A stretch of DNA of 64,000 nucleotides from Fagopyrum homotropicum. Lineage: Eukaryota > Streptophyta > Magnoliopsida > Caryophyllales > Polygonaceae. The DNA lies in NCBI GenBank assembly GCA_033239125.1, contig BSWB01000005.1, forward strand, positions 143,340,494 through 143,404,493, read 5' to 3'. The notes under the pieces were generated by a model. That model saw nothing but the letters and a program-made list of their open reading frames with translations. It had not been told where the DNA came from and did not search any database. A program made the position numbers and the translations under genes. Within the stretch, counting starts at the first letter, position 1. The number at the start of each line of letters is the position of its first letter. Shown piece after piece: positions 48,188-58,097 of this stretch.

Positions 48188-51100
48188 ATGCGAAGAACCC
48201 GCACTGGGAAGGAAATCGTTCCTTACGATCCCGAACCAGAAAAGACATATAAGAGACGCTTAAGAGAAGCGAAGATGGCCCAACAAGACGATCGCGATCT
48301 TGCGGCCCAATTGAGAGAGACGCAGGAGCTGCTGCGCCTCAGCAAGGAAGAACTCATGCAAGAGAAAGAAGAGAATCGCACCAGGACTGCAGCAATCGAA
48401 GCGGAGATTGCTGTCATTCGAGACCAGATTCTACTTCGACCGAGGGAGGATCCAGTAGTTGATCCTCGACCGAGGCAGATTCCAGTACCCGACGCCCCGG
48501 CCGAGGTACTTCCACCTCGGATACCAGTCCGAGATGTTCTTCTTGCAGGAATTCCACAAACCCTAGGTCAAAGGATGGACCCTAATCAACAACTGAGGCG
48601 TCCAGGAGTGAACCTAGGAGATCCAGCAGATCATGACTACGAACTTCGACCGCAAGTTCTAGCCATGATTCGCCAATGCCAATTCGGAGGGCTAGAGAAG
48701 GAGTCGCCGCATCAACATCTTCAAAACTACGAGATCTTGATGGAGACCTTGCGACCTCCCAAAATTGAAAATAACAACTACAAGCTAAGACCTTTTTACT
48801 TTTCTTTAAAAGATAGAGCTCTTACTTGGTATCAATCTCTCCCTCCAGGAAAAATCATCACATGGGAGGAGATGACCACGGAATTCTTGACCAAATTCTT
48901 TCCCCCCTCAAAGACCGCTGAAATGAGAGGGAAGATCAATGCTTTCATCATGAAGGATAAGGAGAGCTTGTCCAAATCTTGGGAGCGGTTCAAGGATATC
49001 CTTTTGGATTGCCCACATCACGGGATTCCAAAGATCGAGTTGTTGGAGATCTACTTCAAAGGGCTGGACGGAAGCACCCAGTTCAATCTCCAACTACTCT
49101 CCGCCGGTACCTTCATGGACATGGCGATAGATGAGGCTTGGGACTTCATTGAGAAGCAAGCTTTGCACATGGAGAAGTATACCCACCAAGGAGCTGAAGG
49201 TGGAATTAAAAGAGTCAACTTTCAAGAGACTCAACCCAACAACAATCAACTCACGTCTTTGAAGAACGACGTGAAGCAATTGAAGGAGCTCTTGATGGCT
49301 CAAACTAAGAAGGAAGAGCAAGGGCAAAGGAACAACAACAATAACGGGTACCGTAACAACAACAACAACGGTTCCCGAAACAACAACTACAACAACAATA
49401 GAGGATCCAATAGCAACAACTGGAGGGCGAATAACCAAAATCACGGTAACAATCATTCAAACTCCAATTCTAATGATTCCTCTAACCCTTTCCTCTCTCC
49501 CCCTTCTTCTTCTTCTTCTACTCCATTGAAAAGCCAAGGGCAAGGATCAAGTTCGTCTCAGCCAGAAAAGAAAGACGCAGTTCTGGAGGCAATCTTGATC
49601 AAGCTTAGCGCTATGGAGAATTCTATGACTTCGTTTTCAAGGGCCCAAAAGTCCTTCGAACTACAACTTGCGAATAGGGCGAATGAAGCGCCAAGAGATC
49701 CAGGGAAGCTTCCAGCGAAGACGGAAACTAACCCTAAGGGCCAGTGTATGGCCATAACGACGAGGAGCGGACTCAAAACTGCAGATCCAGTACCTCGCTC
49801 GACGCAGACCACCTCGGTCCAGATCCAGTCGAAGAACACCTCGACCGAGATGCCAACCGAGGCGGAGCATCAGAAAGCAGGAGGAACGACAGAAACTTAT
49901 GTTCCACCTCCTGCATATAAGCCACCACTTCCATTCCCTCAGTCCAGAGCCAGCGCACATCTAGACAAGCACTTCGGTAAGTTTCTTGACTTGATGAATA
50001 AGCTACATATTAATATTCCTTTCCTTGATGCTATTTTAGGTATGCCCGCCTATGGGAAGTTCTTAAAAGAGATCTTATCAAGGAAAAGGAAGCTGGAGGA
50101 TGTTGGTGAAGTTAGGATGACATCTAAATCTTCGGAGCTTATCAAGATCATGAAGGAAAAGATGCCACCCAAGTTGAGAGATCCCGGCTCATTTTGCATT
50201 CCCATTCAAGTCGGGGATGTAACTTGTGAAGCCCTTTGTGATCTAGGAGCCAGCGTGAGCATCATCCCGCTGGAGTTGTGCACTAAGATCGGTCTTGGAG
50301 AGCCCAAGCCGGTCAAGATTCGACTCTACATGGCGGATCGCTCCATTACCCATCCCGTGGGCATTTTGGAGGACGTTCCGGTCAAGTTAGGTAACTTCTA
50401 TCTACCGATAGATTTTGTCGTACTTGACATTCCCGCAGATTATCCTGTTCCTATTATTCTCGGGAGGCCATTTCTAGCAACTTCGGGTTGCAACGTTGAT
50501 TGCAAGAACGCCAAGTTGAAATTCAACGTTGGTGGCGATGAGGTGGAGTTCGCACTACTTGCAGCCATGAAAGGGGAGCAACTGACCGATGATATCTTCA
50601 ACATCTACGATGAAGAAGAATCAAGAGAATTGGTGAGCTCTATCCTTATTAACGATCCACTCGAAAGAGTTATAAGTTTCAGTTTAATGGAGGAAGGTAT
50701 AGATGCTTCTTGTGATGCAGATATACGGAGCCTAAAGGCACTGGAAGAGGATCCAGGAGCTAAAACTGAGAAGCTAATCCAGGAGACGAAGATCTCCAGT
50801 CTCGGATCCAGTAGCAGTACCTCGACCGAGGCACTTTCTGGACTGAGCGAGGCGACTGAAGAACATCTCGGTCAACACCTATGCGCCTCGACCGAGGTCG
50901 ATGGCGAGATGATTCAAACTGAGACTTCATCAAGTCCAGTCTCTGATACCACTCCACTGGAAAGAGGAAGCACGGATTCCCCCCAGAGAGCACCCCCAGT
51001 AGTGGAGCTTAAACAACTCCCTAGTCACTTGAGGTATATCTTTCTTGGAACGGATTCTACTTATCCCGTTATTGCTAGTGCTTCCCTCTCCGATTCTGAA

Positions 51101-52678
51101 TTATCTAAGTTAATGCATGTCCTGAGAAAGCATCGAAAAGCCATAGGTTACACCACGGATGATCTTATTGGCATTAAACCTTCTTTCTGCATGCATAGAA
51201 TTCTAATGGAAGATAATCATAAGACTTCACGGGAACCTCAAAGACGGTTAAATCCGATCATGAAAGAGGTTGTGAAGAAGGAAGTTCTTAAGTTGTTGGA
51301 TGCAGGTATTATTTATCCTATCTCGGACAGCAAGTGGGTTAGCCCGGTGCATGTCGTTCCGAAGAAAGGAGGGATGACCGTTGTGACGAATAAGAACAAC
51401 GAGTTGATCCCAACAAGGACCGTTACGGGTTGGAGAGTTTGCATCGATTATAGGAAGTTGAACACGGTGACTCGGAAAGATCATTTTCCGCTTCCTTTCA
51501 TTGATCAAATGCTCGAACGGTTGGCCCAACATTCACACTTTTGCTACTTGGACGGCTATAGTGGATTCTTCCAGATTCCTATCCATCCGGATGATCAGGA
51601 GAAGACCACTTTCACTTGTCCTTGGGGGACGTTTGCCTATCGGAGGATGCCATTTGGATTGTGCAATGCACCCGCTACCTTCCAGCGATGCATGATGGCT
51701 ATCTTTTCCGAGTACATAGAGGAGATCATGGAGGTATTTATGGATGATTTTTCCGTATATGGTTCCTCTTTTGATGATTGCCTATCTAACCTTTCTCTAG
51801 TACTTAAAAGATGTGAAGACACTAACCTTGTTTTGAATTGGGAGAAGTGTCATTTTATGGTTAATGAAGGCATTGTGCTAGGACACCTCGTTTCTAATCG
51901 AGGTATTGAAGTCGATCGAGCTAAGATCGAGACTATTGAGAAACTCCCTCCTCCTTGTTCTGTTAAAGGTGTAAGGAGTTTTCTCGGGCATGCAGGTTTC
52001 TACAGGAGATTCATCAAGGACTTCTCTAAGATTTCTAAACCTCTAACTAACCTCTTGAATAAAGATGTTGTTTTTGAGTTTTCGCAGGAGTGTCTTGATG
52101 CTTTTTACAGGATTAAGGAAGCGTTGATCTCCGCTCCCATTATCCAGCCTCCTGATTGGACCTTGTCCTTTGAGGTCATGTGTGACGCTAGTGATGTAGC
52201 CGTAGGAGCGGTGCTCGGACAGAAGAAAGATGGACGGACCACCGCCATTTATTATGCTAGCAAATCGCTAGATGAAGCACAACGCAACTACGCTACCACC
52301 GAGAAAGAGTTATTAGCGGTTGTATATGCTTTCGAGAAGTTTCGTTCCTATCTAGTAGGGGCGAAAGTCATTGTCTACACCGACCATGCAGCCATTCGTT
52401 ACTTGTTGGCTAAGAAAGATGCAAAGCCGCGCCTTATTCGATGGATTCTCTTACTTCAAGAGTTTGACCTAGAGATCCGCGATAAGAAGGGATCCGAGAA
52501 TTCAGTTGCGGATCACCTCAGCCGGCTACCGGAATCCTCCCGCGAGACGGATAGCCCACCCATAGACGATTCATTCCCCGACGAGCACTTACACGTCTTG
52601 GAGCGTTTGATGGATCTACTTACTTCACCCCACGATGGAGGTGAAGTATGGGGTGAGAGCACCTCCCACCTCGTATGA
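48188..52678 (+). CDS. Gag-protease-reverse transcriptase-RNase H polyprotein without integrase
   Basis: Intact 1496-codon frame starting at the first ATG (48188); an in-frame TTG lies upstream at 48155. Order: N-terminal coiled-coil-like, charged region (about 25-85); retrotransposon gag domain (about 195-335, with ALTWYQSLPPGKIITWEEM); Asn-rich linker (about 380-430) with no CCHC zinc knuckle; aspartic protease with CDLGAS (about 684-689) and ILGRPFLATSG; reverse transcriptase from about 1018 (VCIDYRKLN, FGLCNAPATFQRCM, FMDDF with the catalytic pair near 1186-1187); RNase H (CDASDVAVGAVLGQ, TEKELLAVVYAFEKF, DHLSRL). The protein ends about 50 residues after RNase H (PIDDSFPDEHLHVLERL...STSHLV). 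In related Athila elements integrase follows here. All three inter-domain linkers are coded by DNA carrying the ACCTCGACCGAGGT-type motif. Confidence 0.92.
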   Translation: MRRTRTGKEIVPYDPEPEKTYKRRLREAKMAQQDDRDLAAQLRETQELLRLSKEELMQEKEENRTRTAAIEAEIAVIRDQILLRPREDPVVDPRPRQIPVPDAPAEVLPPRIPVRDVLLAGIPQTLGQRMDPNQQLRRPGVNLGDPADHDYELRPQVLAMIRQCQFGGLEKESPHQHLQNYEILMETLRPPKIENNNYKLRPFYFSLKDRALTWYQSLPPGKIITWEEMTTEFLTKFFPPSKTAEMRGKINAFIMKDKESLSKSWERFKDILLDCPHHGIPKIELLEIYFKGLDGSTQFNLQLLSAGTFMDMAIDEAWDFIEKQALHMEKYTHQGAEGGIKRVNFQETQPNNNQLTSLKNDVKQLKELLMAQTKKEEQGQRNNNNNGYRNNNNNGSRNNNYNNNRGSNSNNWRANNQNHGNNHSNSNSNDSSNPFLSPPSSSSSTPLKSQGQGSSSSQPEKKDAVLEAILIKLSAMENSMTSFSRAQKSFELQLANRANEAPRDPGKLPAKTETNPKGQCMAITTRSGLKTADPVPRSTQTTSVQIQSKNTSTEMPTEAEHQKAGGTTETYVPPPAYKPPLPFPQSRASAHLDKHFGKFLDLMNKLHINIPFLDAILGMPAYGKFLKEILSRKRKLEDVGEVRMTSKSSELIKIMKEKMPPKLRDPGSFCIPIQVGDVTCEALCDLGASVSIIPLELCTKIGLGEPKPVKIRLYMADRSITHPVGILEDVPVKLGNFYLPIDFVVLDIPADYPVPIILGRPFLATSGCNVDCKNAKLKFNVGGDEVEFALLAAMKGEQLTDDIFNIYDEEESRELVSSILINDPLERVISFSLMEEGIDASCDADIRSLKALEEDPGAKTEKLIQETKISSLGSSSSTSTEALSGLSEATEEHLGQHLCASTEVDGEMIQTETSSSPVSDTTPLERGSTDSPQRAPPVVELKQLPSHLRYIFLGTDSTYPVIASASLSDSELSKLMHVLRKHRKAIGYTTDDLIGIKPSFCMHRILMEDNHKTSREPQRRLNPIMKEVVKKEVLKLLDAGIIYPISDSKWVSPVHVVPKKGGMTVVTNKNNELIPTRTVTGWRVCIDYRKLNTVTRKDHFPLPFIDQMLERLAQHSHFCYLDGYSGFFQIPIHPDDQEKTTFTCPWGTFAYRRMPFGLCNAPATFQRCMMAIFSEYIEEIMEVFMDDFSVYGSSFDDCLSNLSLVLKRCEDTNLVLNWEKCHFMVNEGIVLGHLVSNRGIEVDRAKIETIEKLPPPCSVKGVRSFLGHAGFYRRFIKDFSKISKPLTNLLNKDVVFEFSQECLDAFYRIKEALISAPIIQPPDWTLSFEVMCDASDVAVGAVLGQKKDGRTTAIYYASKSLDEAQRNYATTEKELLAVVYAFEKFRSYLVGAKVIVYTDHAAIRYLLAKKDAKPRLIRWILLLQEFDLEIRDKKGSENSVADHLSRLPESSRETDSPPIDDSFPDEHLHVLERLMDLLTSPHDGGEVWGESTSHLV
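52644..52654 (+). other. Polypurine-tract-like word, copy 1
   Basis: AAGTATGGGGT at the very end of the gag-pol frame. The same 11-mer recurs at 54975-54985 and in the true polypurine tract at 56344-56354. Confidence 0.55.
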
Positions 52679-53468
52679 GACGCATCATGGTCCAGCTAGC
52701 GACCTTAAATCAAGCGCTTCTTGGGAGGCAACCCAAGGTATTGCTTTCTTTTCCCGTTTTCTAGTCTAGCTTAGATAGTTTTTGTTTTTGCTTTGCTTTG
52801 TTTTTGGCGTTCTGGACAGACAACAGGGAATATCTAAGGAGGAGCACGACTGGAAGGACATAAGTTCGAGATTCTGAGAAGACAGAAGGACCTCGGTCAC
52901 TGTCAGAACACCTCGACCGAGTTGATTCTTGAGCAACCGAGGCGACTAGGGCTTCTGCAGAACCGCCTCGGTCCGTACCACCTCGGTCCAGTCGAGACCA
53001 TTTCGACCGAGGTGATAGCAGATCCAGTAACAGTATAAAAAGGGAAAAATTACTTTTCACATTTTTACCTACCTCGACCGCGGCGACAGATCCATTTCGC
53101 TCACTCGCGATTCTTGCTCGTTTTCGACGTTTTCTGCTTCCAAACCGAGATTGAAGGATAGAGGAATCGATTGCAACTACAGATCTGCAAGAAATTCAAG
53201 CAACTCGGCCGGAACGAGGTAAAAACGATCGAAACCCTAAACTCGTTCGTTTACTGCAATTTGGGCTTTGGTTGCCCTTGAATCTGTTGAGGAAAGACTT
53301 AAGTACCCCTTAGGAAGCATCGGTAGTGATTTTTGGGGGAAAAGAACTGAAATTCTGAGAGTTGAAATCGCGATTGTCTTCGCCTCGGTCCAGTCGACCT
53401 GCACCTCGGTCGAGGTGATTCTTGGAGTTTGTCAGTCGACCGAGGTAGTCTGACAGTGCTGTTTGAAG
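52679..53468 (+). other. Spacer between the two genes of the Athila-type element
   Basis: Non-coding. It contains GCGCTTCTTGGGAGGCAACC, a motif I associate with the region after pol in Athila elements. About eight ACCTCGGTC/GACCGAGGT-type motifs lie at 52890-53090 and 53383-53450. A TATA-like word is at 53034. This is where integrase sequence would be expected to have ended; none remains. Confidence 0.7.
53034..53044 (+). promoter_or_regulatory. Possible internal TATA box before the ORF-1-like gene
   Basis: TATAAAAAGGG, identical over 11 bases to the LTR TATA word at 46857, lies 435 bp upstream of the ATG at 53469. It could drive a separate transcript for the downstream gene. Confidence 0.4.
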
Positions 53469-54869
53469 ATGAGTTCTGACAGATTGTTAGCCCTTAGAGA
53501 TAGATCCTCTCCTTCCCCTTCTTCTTCCTCATCCAGACCTTCTATACCGGTGATCCACGAGAGACACCTTGTAGATTACGAGCGCATTGCTAGCCGTCCA
53601 GTGATAGCACCTAGATTCCTGGACATTTCTGCCTTCGACTGTCTCCACGTAGATGGAGATCTTAGGAGGATGATCACCACCGTCGGGCTGGATCAGTTTA
53701 CTGAGATCCGAGCCCCAGCCTACCTAGAGCCGACCCTCGAGTTTGTCAGCTCCTTCACTTACCTCCCCACAGAGAGGGCTGTGAAGTACCGGTTGATGAA
53801 CCGGAACTACCTAGTACCTCTAGACCATTGGAGAGACATTTTTGGCTTCCCTGCCCCCACTGCTGTAGACTTCCCGACCCGAGCTGTAGCTAGAGAGTTC
53901 TGGGGTCAGATCGCCCACATTACAGAGCATGCAGATAGGTGGCGCCCTGGTGATTCCAGGGCGAAGCTTATTTTTCATCTAGCCTTTCGACTGGTACACA
54001 GGATCTTCAGCGAGACGCTTCTGGCGCGTACTGAGACGCCCCAGAAGGTCCGACAGGGGGAGCTCTTTGCTTTGTACTGCATGGTCACAGGTGGATACCC
54101 TGACTTTGGATTGATGCTGGCAGAGGATCTGCACAGGATCAAGGCCAAGGGGAAGGGAGATATATGCTGCGGAGGGATAGTGACCCATATCGCTAGGTAT
54201 CAGGATATGGATCTGAGTAGGTGTACTATGGTGGCGGCTGCCAAGCCGCTCGGACTTCAGGAGATGATCACACGGAGGATCCTAGTTCCCCGTGGTTTGA
54301 CTACACCTTACGTCGCTATGCCATGGGAGCTGACTGCACCTCAAGGCATCAGATGGTCTGCACAGTTCTCTGTCTTCGATCCACATTTTTGGCAGACCGC
54401 TTGGGGTCCACTTATGGAGGATTACAGAGAGGGAGCAGCTACCCCCGCTGCAGCTGAGGAGGAGGAGGAGGCTGAGGATGAGGACGACGATGAGGACACA
54501 GTAGATGAGAGAGGAGGTGGCGTCCCGATGGACACAGGGACAGATACAGCGGGGACGAGCGCGCCACCTATTATAGATCTGGATGACGAGGAGGACACTG
54601 AGCCGGCACCAGCTGAGACTTCTCCGGTCAGACCTGCTAGACGCAGGAGGCGGGGAGTGAGAGATAGAGCTGCTCACCGACGGATTGATGACCTGACGGA
54701 TCAGGTTATCGACTCATATGCTGCACTTTCGCTGGATATCCGCGAGATGCAGGAGCGGCAGCATCATCAGCACATGATGGCTCAGCTGCAGTTTGAGCAT
54801 ATCATGGGACATCCTTATGATCCGACTCAGTATCCCTACATACCACCACCACCGGATCGAGACTACTGA
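53469..54869 (+). CDS. ATHILA ORF-1-like protein, 466 aa
   Basis: Second gene of the Athila-type element, in the position of the env-like gene of Athila elements. Start at the ATG at 53469; a TTG six bases upstream is in frame. The N-terminal 20 residues are Ser/Pro-rich. Residues about 25-300 resemble the ATHILA ORF-1 family (APRFLDISAFDCL, YLEPTLEFVSSF, RLMNRNYLVPLDHWRDIFGF). A long acidic tract (about 330-350, EEEEEAEDEDDDED) follows, then a basic patch (PARRRRRGVRDRAAHRR, about 393-409) and a Gln/His-rich helix. No signal peptide or transmembrane helix is evident, so it is not an obvious envelope protein. Its function is unknown. The frame is fully open despite the loss of integrase. Confidence 0.82.
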   Translation: MSSDRLLALRDRSSPSPSSSSSRPSIPVIHERHLVDYERIASRPVIAPRFLDISAFDCLHVDGDLRRMITTVGLDQFTEIRAPAYLEPTLEFVSSFTYLPTERAVKYRLMNRNYLVPLDHWRDIFGFPAPTAVDFPTRAVAREFWGQIAHITEHADRWRPGDSRAKLIFHLAFRLVHRIFSETLLARTETPQKVRQGELFALYCMVTGGYPDFGLMLAEDLHRIKAKGKGDICCGGIVTHIARYQDMDLSRCTMVAAAKPLGLQEMITRRILVPRGLTTPYVAMPWELTAPQGIRWSAQFSVFDPHFWQTAWGPLMEDYREGAATPAAAEEEEEAEDEDDDEDTVDERGGGVPMDTGTDTAGTSAPPIIDLDDEEDTEPAPAETSPVRPARRRRRGVRDRAAHRRIDDLTDQVIDSYAALSLDIREMQERQHHQHMMAQLQFEHIMGHPYDPTQYPYIPPPPDRDY

Positions 54870-56358
54870 GGAGCTGCAGGATTTTATTATTATATTTTTT
54901 ATGCAGTTCGGCTTTTATCCGGTGAGTTCTCTCTTGTTTAGACTTTTATTATACCCAATGGGACAGTGTGTCTCAAGTATGGGGTGTTTGTGTTATTTGA
55001 CTACGTGACTACGTGATGTATTTGACACCTTTGATGTATTATATTTATCGGATATTTTCGTATTTATGCTTCATTGCCTTTATATGATTATCTGATATTA
55101 CATGCATACCTACAGGTTATTTGATTGAGAAAAACGTCGAAACTGAAAGAAAAATGGTTTTAAATTTTTTTTTTTTTTTTTTTTTTTGACCTCGATCGGG
55201 GAGATTCTGGCCGAACGAGGTGTTTCACCTCGGTTGAATCAAGAACACCTCGACCGAGGTGGGTTAACTGAGAGTTTTCGAAAACGATTTTGTGTTACTT
55301 ATCTGGATGTGATCTCAGTGAAGATCTTGTTTACCTACTGGTTTTAAATTCTTTATGTGTTTGAAAGGTTTTATAATATATTTAAGTTGCTAAATGCTTT
55401 GTTTGAAATTAATGGCATGTTTAAAACTTTGTTTTTTATCCAAATTATATTAAATTTGAAGGTTGACACCGCAGGTTAAGTTCTCTCACGTTCTTCTTGG
55501 AAAGACCAAGGCAATTCATTCTCTTCTCTCTTCTTCTTCTTGATCATGCTTAGCCCCTCATATACATTTTGCCTCCCTTTAACTATCCGGGAATTTGGAA
55601 GCATGCAAAGTGGTGAAAGCAAGTTAAAGTTGAGAAGTGGGCTAGAAGTGGAAGTGTTAGAAAGCAATTATAGGTTTGGGGAAGTCAATCATGAAGATGA
55701 GTAACTCGGCACCATTCACATAGCCGGGTGTTTGTGTCTTGCCAAAGTCAGATTGAGCGATATTTCTAACGGGTCATGGTATGTGCATCAAGGGTTTGAT
55801 GCATCTCGAGAAATTGATGATTGCAGATTTTCTAGGCTTCGGTTATTGTGCACCTCTGTCCATGCATCCCAAAAAGTAAAGTAAAAAAGAAAAAGTGTGA
55901 GATAAGCAAAGCTTATTGGTGGAAGATGTTGAAAGTCAAAGTGAAAGTGAAGTTCATCCTTTTTCCGGATTCTAGCACCACATTACCCTACATACATCCC
56001 TACCCTACACGTTTCTTGACCTTTTCTTTTGGGAAGCCCTTGAGACCTTGAGCTTGTTGATTGACTTAGCGGTTTAAACTGGATTATACATGATTAATTT
56101 TGATAATTAATGATTTATTATGCATTCTATGATTTTATGCAAAGATGAACAACTTTCCTATATTTATAAAATGTTTTGAGCATATTGAGTTTCTAAATTC
56201 CAGGAAGTATTCTCTTAGAGTGATCTATGATAGTTGCACACCATAAAATGTTTTAGAAAGACTTTTTCATTGATTTTATTGACTTATAATCCATTCTATC
56301 TTGTCTTCTATATGAGGAACTTGCTTGGGGACAAGCAAGGGCTAAGTATGGGGTATTT
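54870..56358 (+). other. 3' untranslated region of the Athila-type element
   Basis: Non-coding. Contains the second AAGTATGGGGT word (54975), a poly(T) of about 22 (55166-55187), and a cluster of CTCGATCGGGG, ACCTCGGTTGA and ACCTCGACCGAGGT motifs (55190-55262). The rest is unassigned sequence. Confidence 0.7.
56336..56358 (+). other. Polypurine tract of the Athila-type element
   Basis: AAGGGCTAAGTATGGGGTAT lies directly before the 3' LTR, the expected plus-strand priming position. The exact primer boundary is not clear because of interspersed T. Confidence 0.6.
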
Positions 56359-58097
56359 TGATAGCATGAATTATAGTCTATATTTTGGGGTTTGTTTGGA
56401 CGTTTTATCTTCAATAATCTGCATGTTTGTATGTATAATATGTGATTCTATTACCATTTCATCTACCTTTGCGAGAATCGAGGTCTACACCTAGTTTCGT
56501 TGTAATTGCAGGTAATATGGTACGTTTTGCATCAAAAAGGAGCAAAAGGAGTCATTAGTCATTTGGAGCTACATCCAGGAAGCATAGCCATGGATTAAAG
56601 ATTCACTTTGGACCAGTTTTGAGAGATTTCATATTCAGTTGTGAGTCACCTCGGTTGACCACAGATTTACCTCGACCGAGGTGATCCAGAGACGCCGACT
56701 CGACCAAGGCGAACACCTAGGACGCGGCGAGAATATTTTATTCTTGGAGGAGATCTTTTAAACTTGGAAAGTGATCTTATATTTTTGGGCTTGGCTCCTG
56801 GAAGGAAGGAGATATGCAGAATCATATATTTTACCTATATTTATGGGAAAATATCTTTCTAAGATTTATTATCTTTGGAGGGTTATTTTCCTATAAAAAG
56901 GGTTGGATTTCCACAATTCGATCATCACGCTATACCGTCGATCAGGGTTTATAGTACGCAGCAGCAGCATACTCCAATTTGGGGGAGAGAGTTGAAGAAC
57001 CTTTTTGAAGGTTGAAGGAAGATTGAAGTTCATAACTTTTATAGCTTTATTGAAGGATTTTGTAAGATTGTCTTCAATTCCCTCAATTGTTGTCTTGTCT
57101 TGTTGGATTATTATCCAAAAAACGCTTTGTTGTGATATTTGATTCAGTTATTGAAGTCTTTTCATTAAATTCTTCTTTGTTCAAATATTCACCTTCTTCC
57201 CATATATTTAATACTTTCATTATGATGATGAGTGGCTAATTTCCTTGTGTGATTCTAGGGTGATTGGCTGAAGGTTGTGGGAAAAACAATGATAGAATAA
57301 TCTTAGATTCCAGTAGGATCCTGAAAGTTCGAGTCTTTAACCTTAACCCTAAGCATCTCGTTCGGTTGATGAACATCTCGGCCGGGGTGGAATTCTTCTG
57401 ACCGAGGTGACTTATTCGACCTAAACTGAGAGTTAAGTGTTAGAGTTTGCCAAATCCTATTCTTATTACACCTTCCTGGTTCAAAGCAAGCTTAGGATGA
57501 GACTTACCCGGTAATTCCTTAGTTTGTGTATTAACGATCATAAGTGTAGGTAATAAAGGTTTATCCTTTATTGGGGTTTGAGTGTGCTTCCATCCCATCT
57601 TTGTGAGTTAGCCTGAGACTTACCCGGTAAAGGTTGATTCTATTCCCTTAGATGGTGTGTTAGTTTGAGGTCATAGTTCTTTATCTTGATTCCTTGAGAC
57701 TTACCCGGTAATAGGAGTTACGATTCAGGATTAGTGTGTAGTGAGACTTACCCGGTGATCTACTCCACTTAGTAACACCTTCCCCACGCAAAAATCTCAG
57801 CTTTGTCCGCTTATCTATAGATCTTGAGTTGGAACCACAACTAGATGCTTTAATCCCTAGAATTGCATGTTTGCTTTATTGACTTCTTATTCATCTTTGA
57901 TTGTGTTAATTGCTCTTGTGGTTAGAATTGATATAGCACACCGTATTGACTTTGTTTCACCGAGTCCCTGTGATCGACCCCTGGAATTATCTTGCTTTTA
58001 CTACGATTGACCCGTACACTGCGGGTTCGCATCCTTGTTTTAAGCTTAAGTTTAGGGTTATAAATTTAAAGCTTGCACACACCGTTTGGAGCGAACA
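56359..58097 (+). repeat. 3' LTR of the Athila-type element
   Basis: 1739 bp, the same length as the 5' LTR, with about six substitutions noted (for example GTGATTC for GTGTTTC near 56443, CCAAGG for CCGAGG near 56704). Confidence 0.95.

Larger units (their letters stand above)
46324..58097 (+). mobile_element. Full-length young Athila-type Ty3/gypsy retrotransposon lacking integrase, 11,774 bp
   Basis: Both LTRs are 1739 bp, and a perfect 5-bp target duplication CAATC flanks the element (46319-46323, 58098-58102). Order: 5' LTR, tRNA-Asp primer site, gag-protease-RT-RNase H frame (48188-52678), spacer, ATHILA ORF-1-like gene (53469-54869), long 3' untranslated region, polypurine tract, 3' LTR. 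I count about six base differences between the LTRs, so insertion was recent. No integrase zinc finger, DDE core or C-terminal module is present anywhere between the LTRs, so transposition must use integrase supplied in trans. It inserted into a tandem array of about 380-bp units. Confidence 0.93.

Noticed and set aside
49094..49456. Minus-strand Val/Ile-rich frame that looks like a membrane protein
   Set aside because: It is the antisense of the Asn-rich gag linker (AAC codons read as GTT), so the hydrophobic look is an artefact.
53463..53468. Start of the ORF-1-like gene at 53463
   Set aside because: That codon is TTG; the first ATG in the frame is at 53469. The gag-pol frame likewise begins with TTG at 48155 and the first ATG at 48188 was used.
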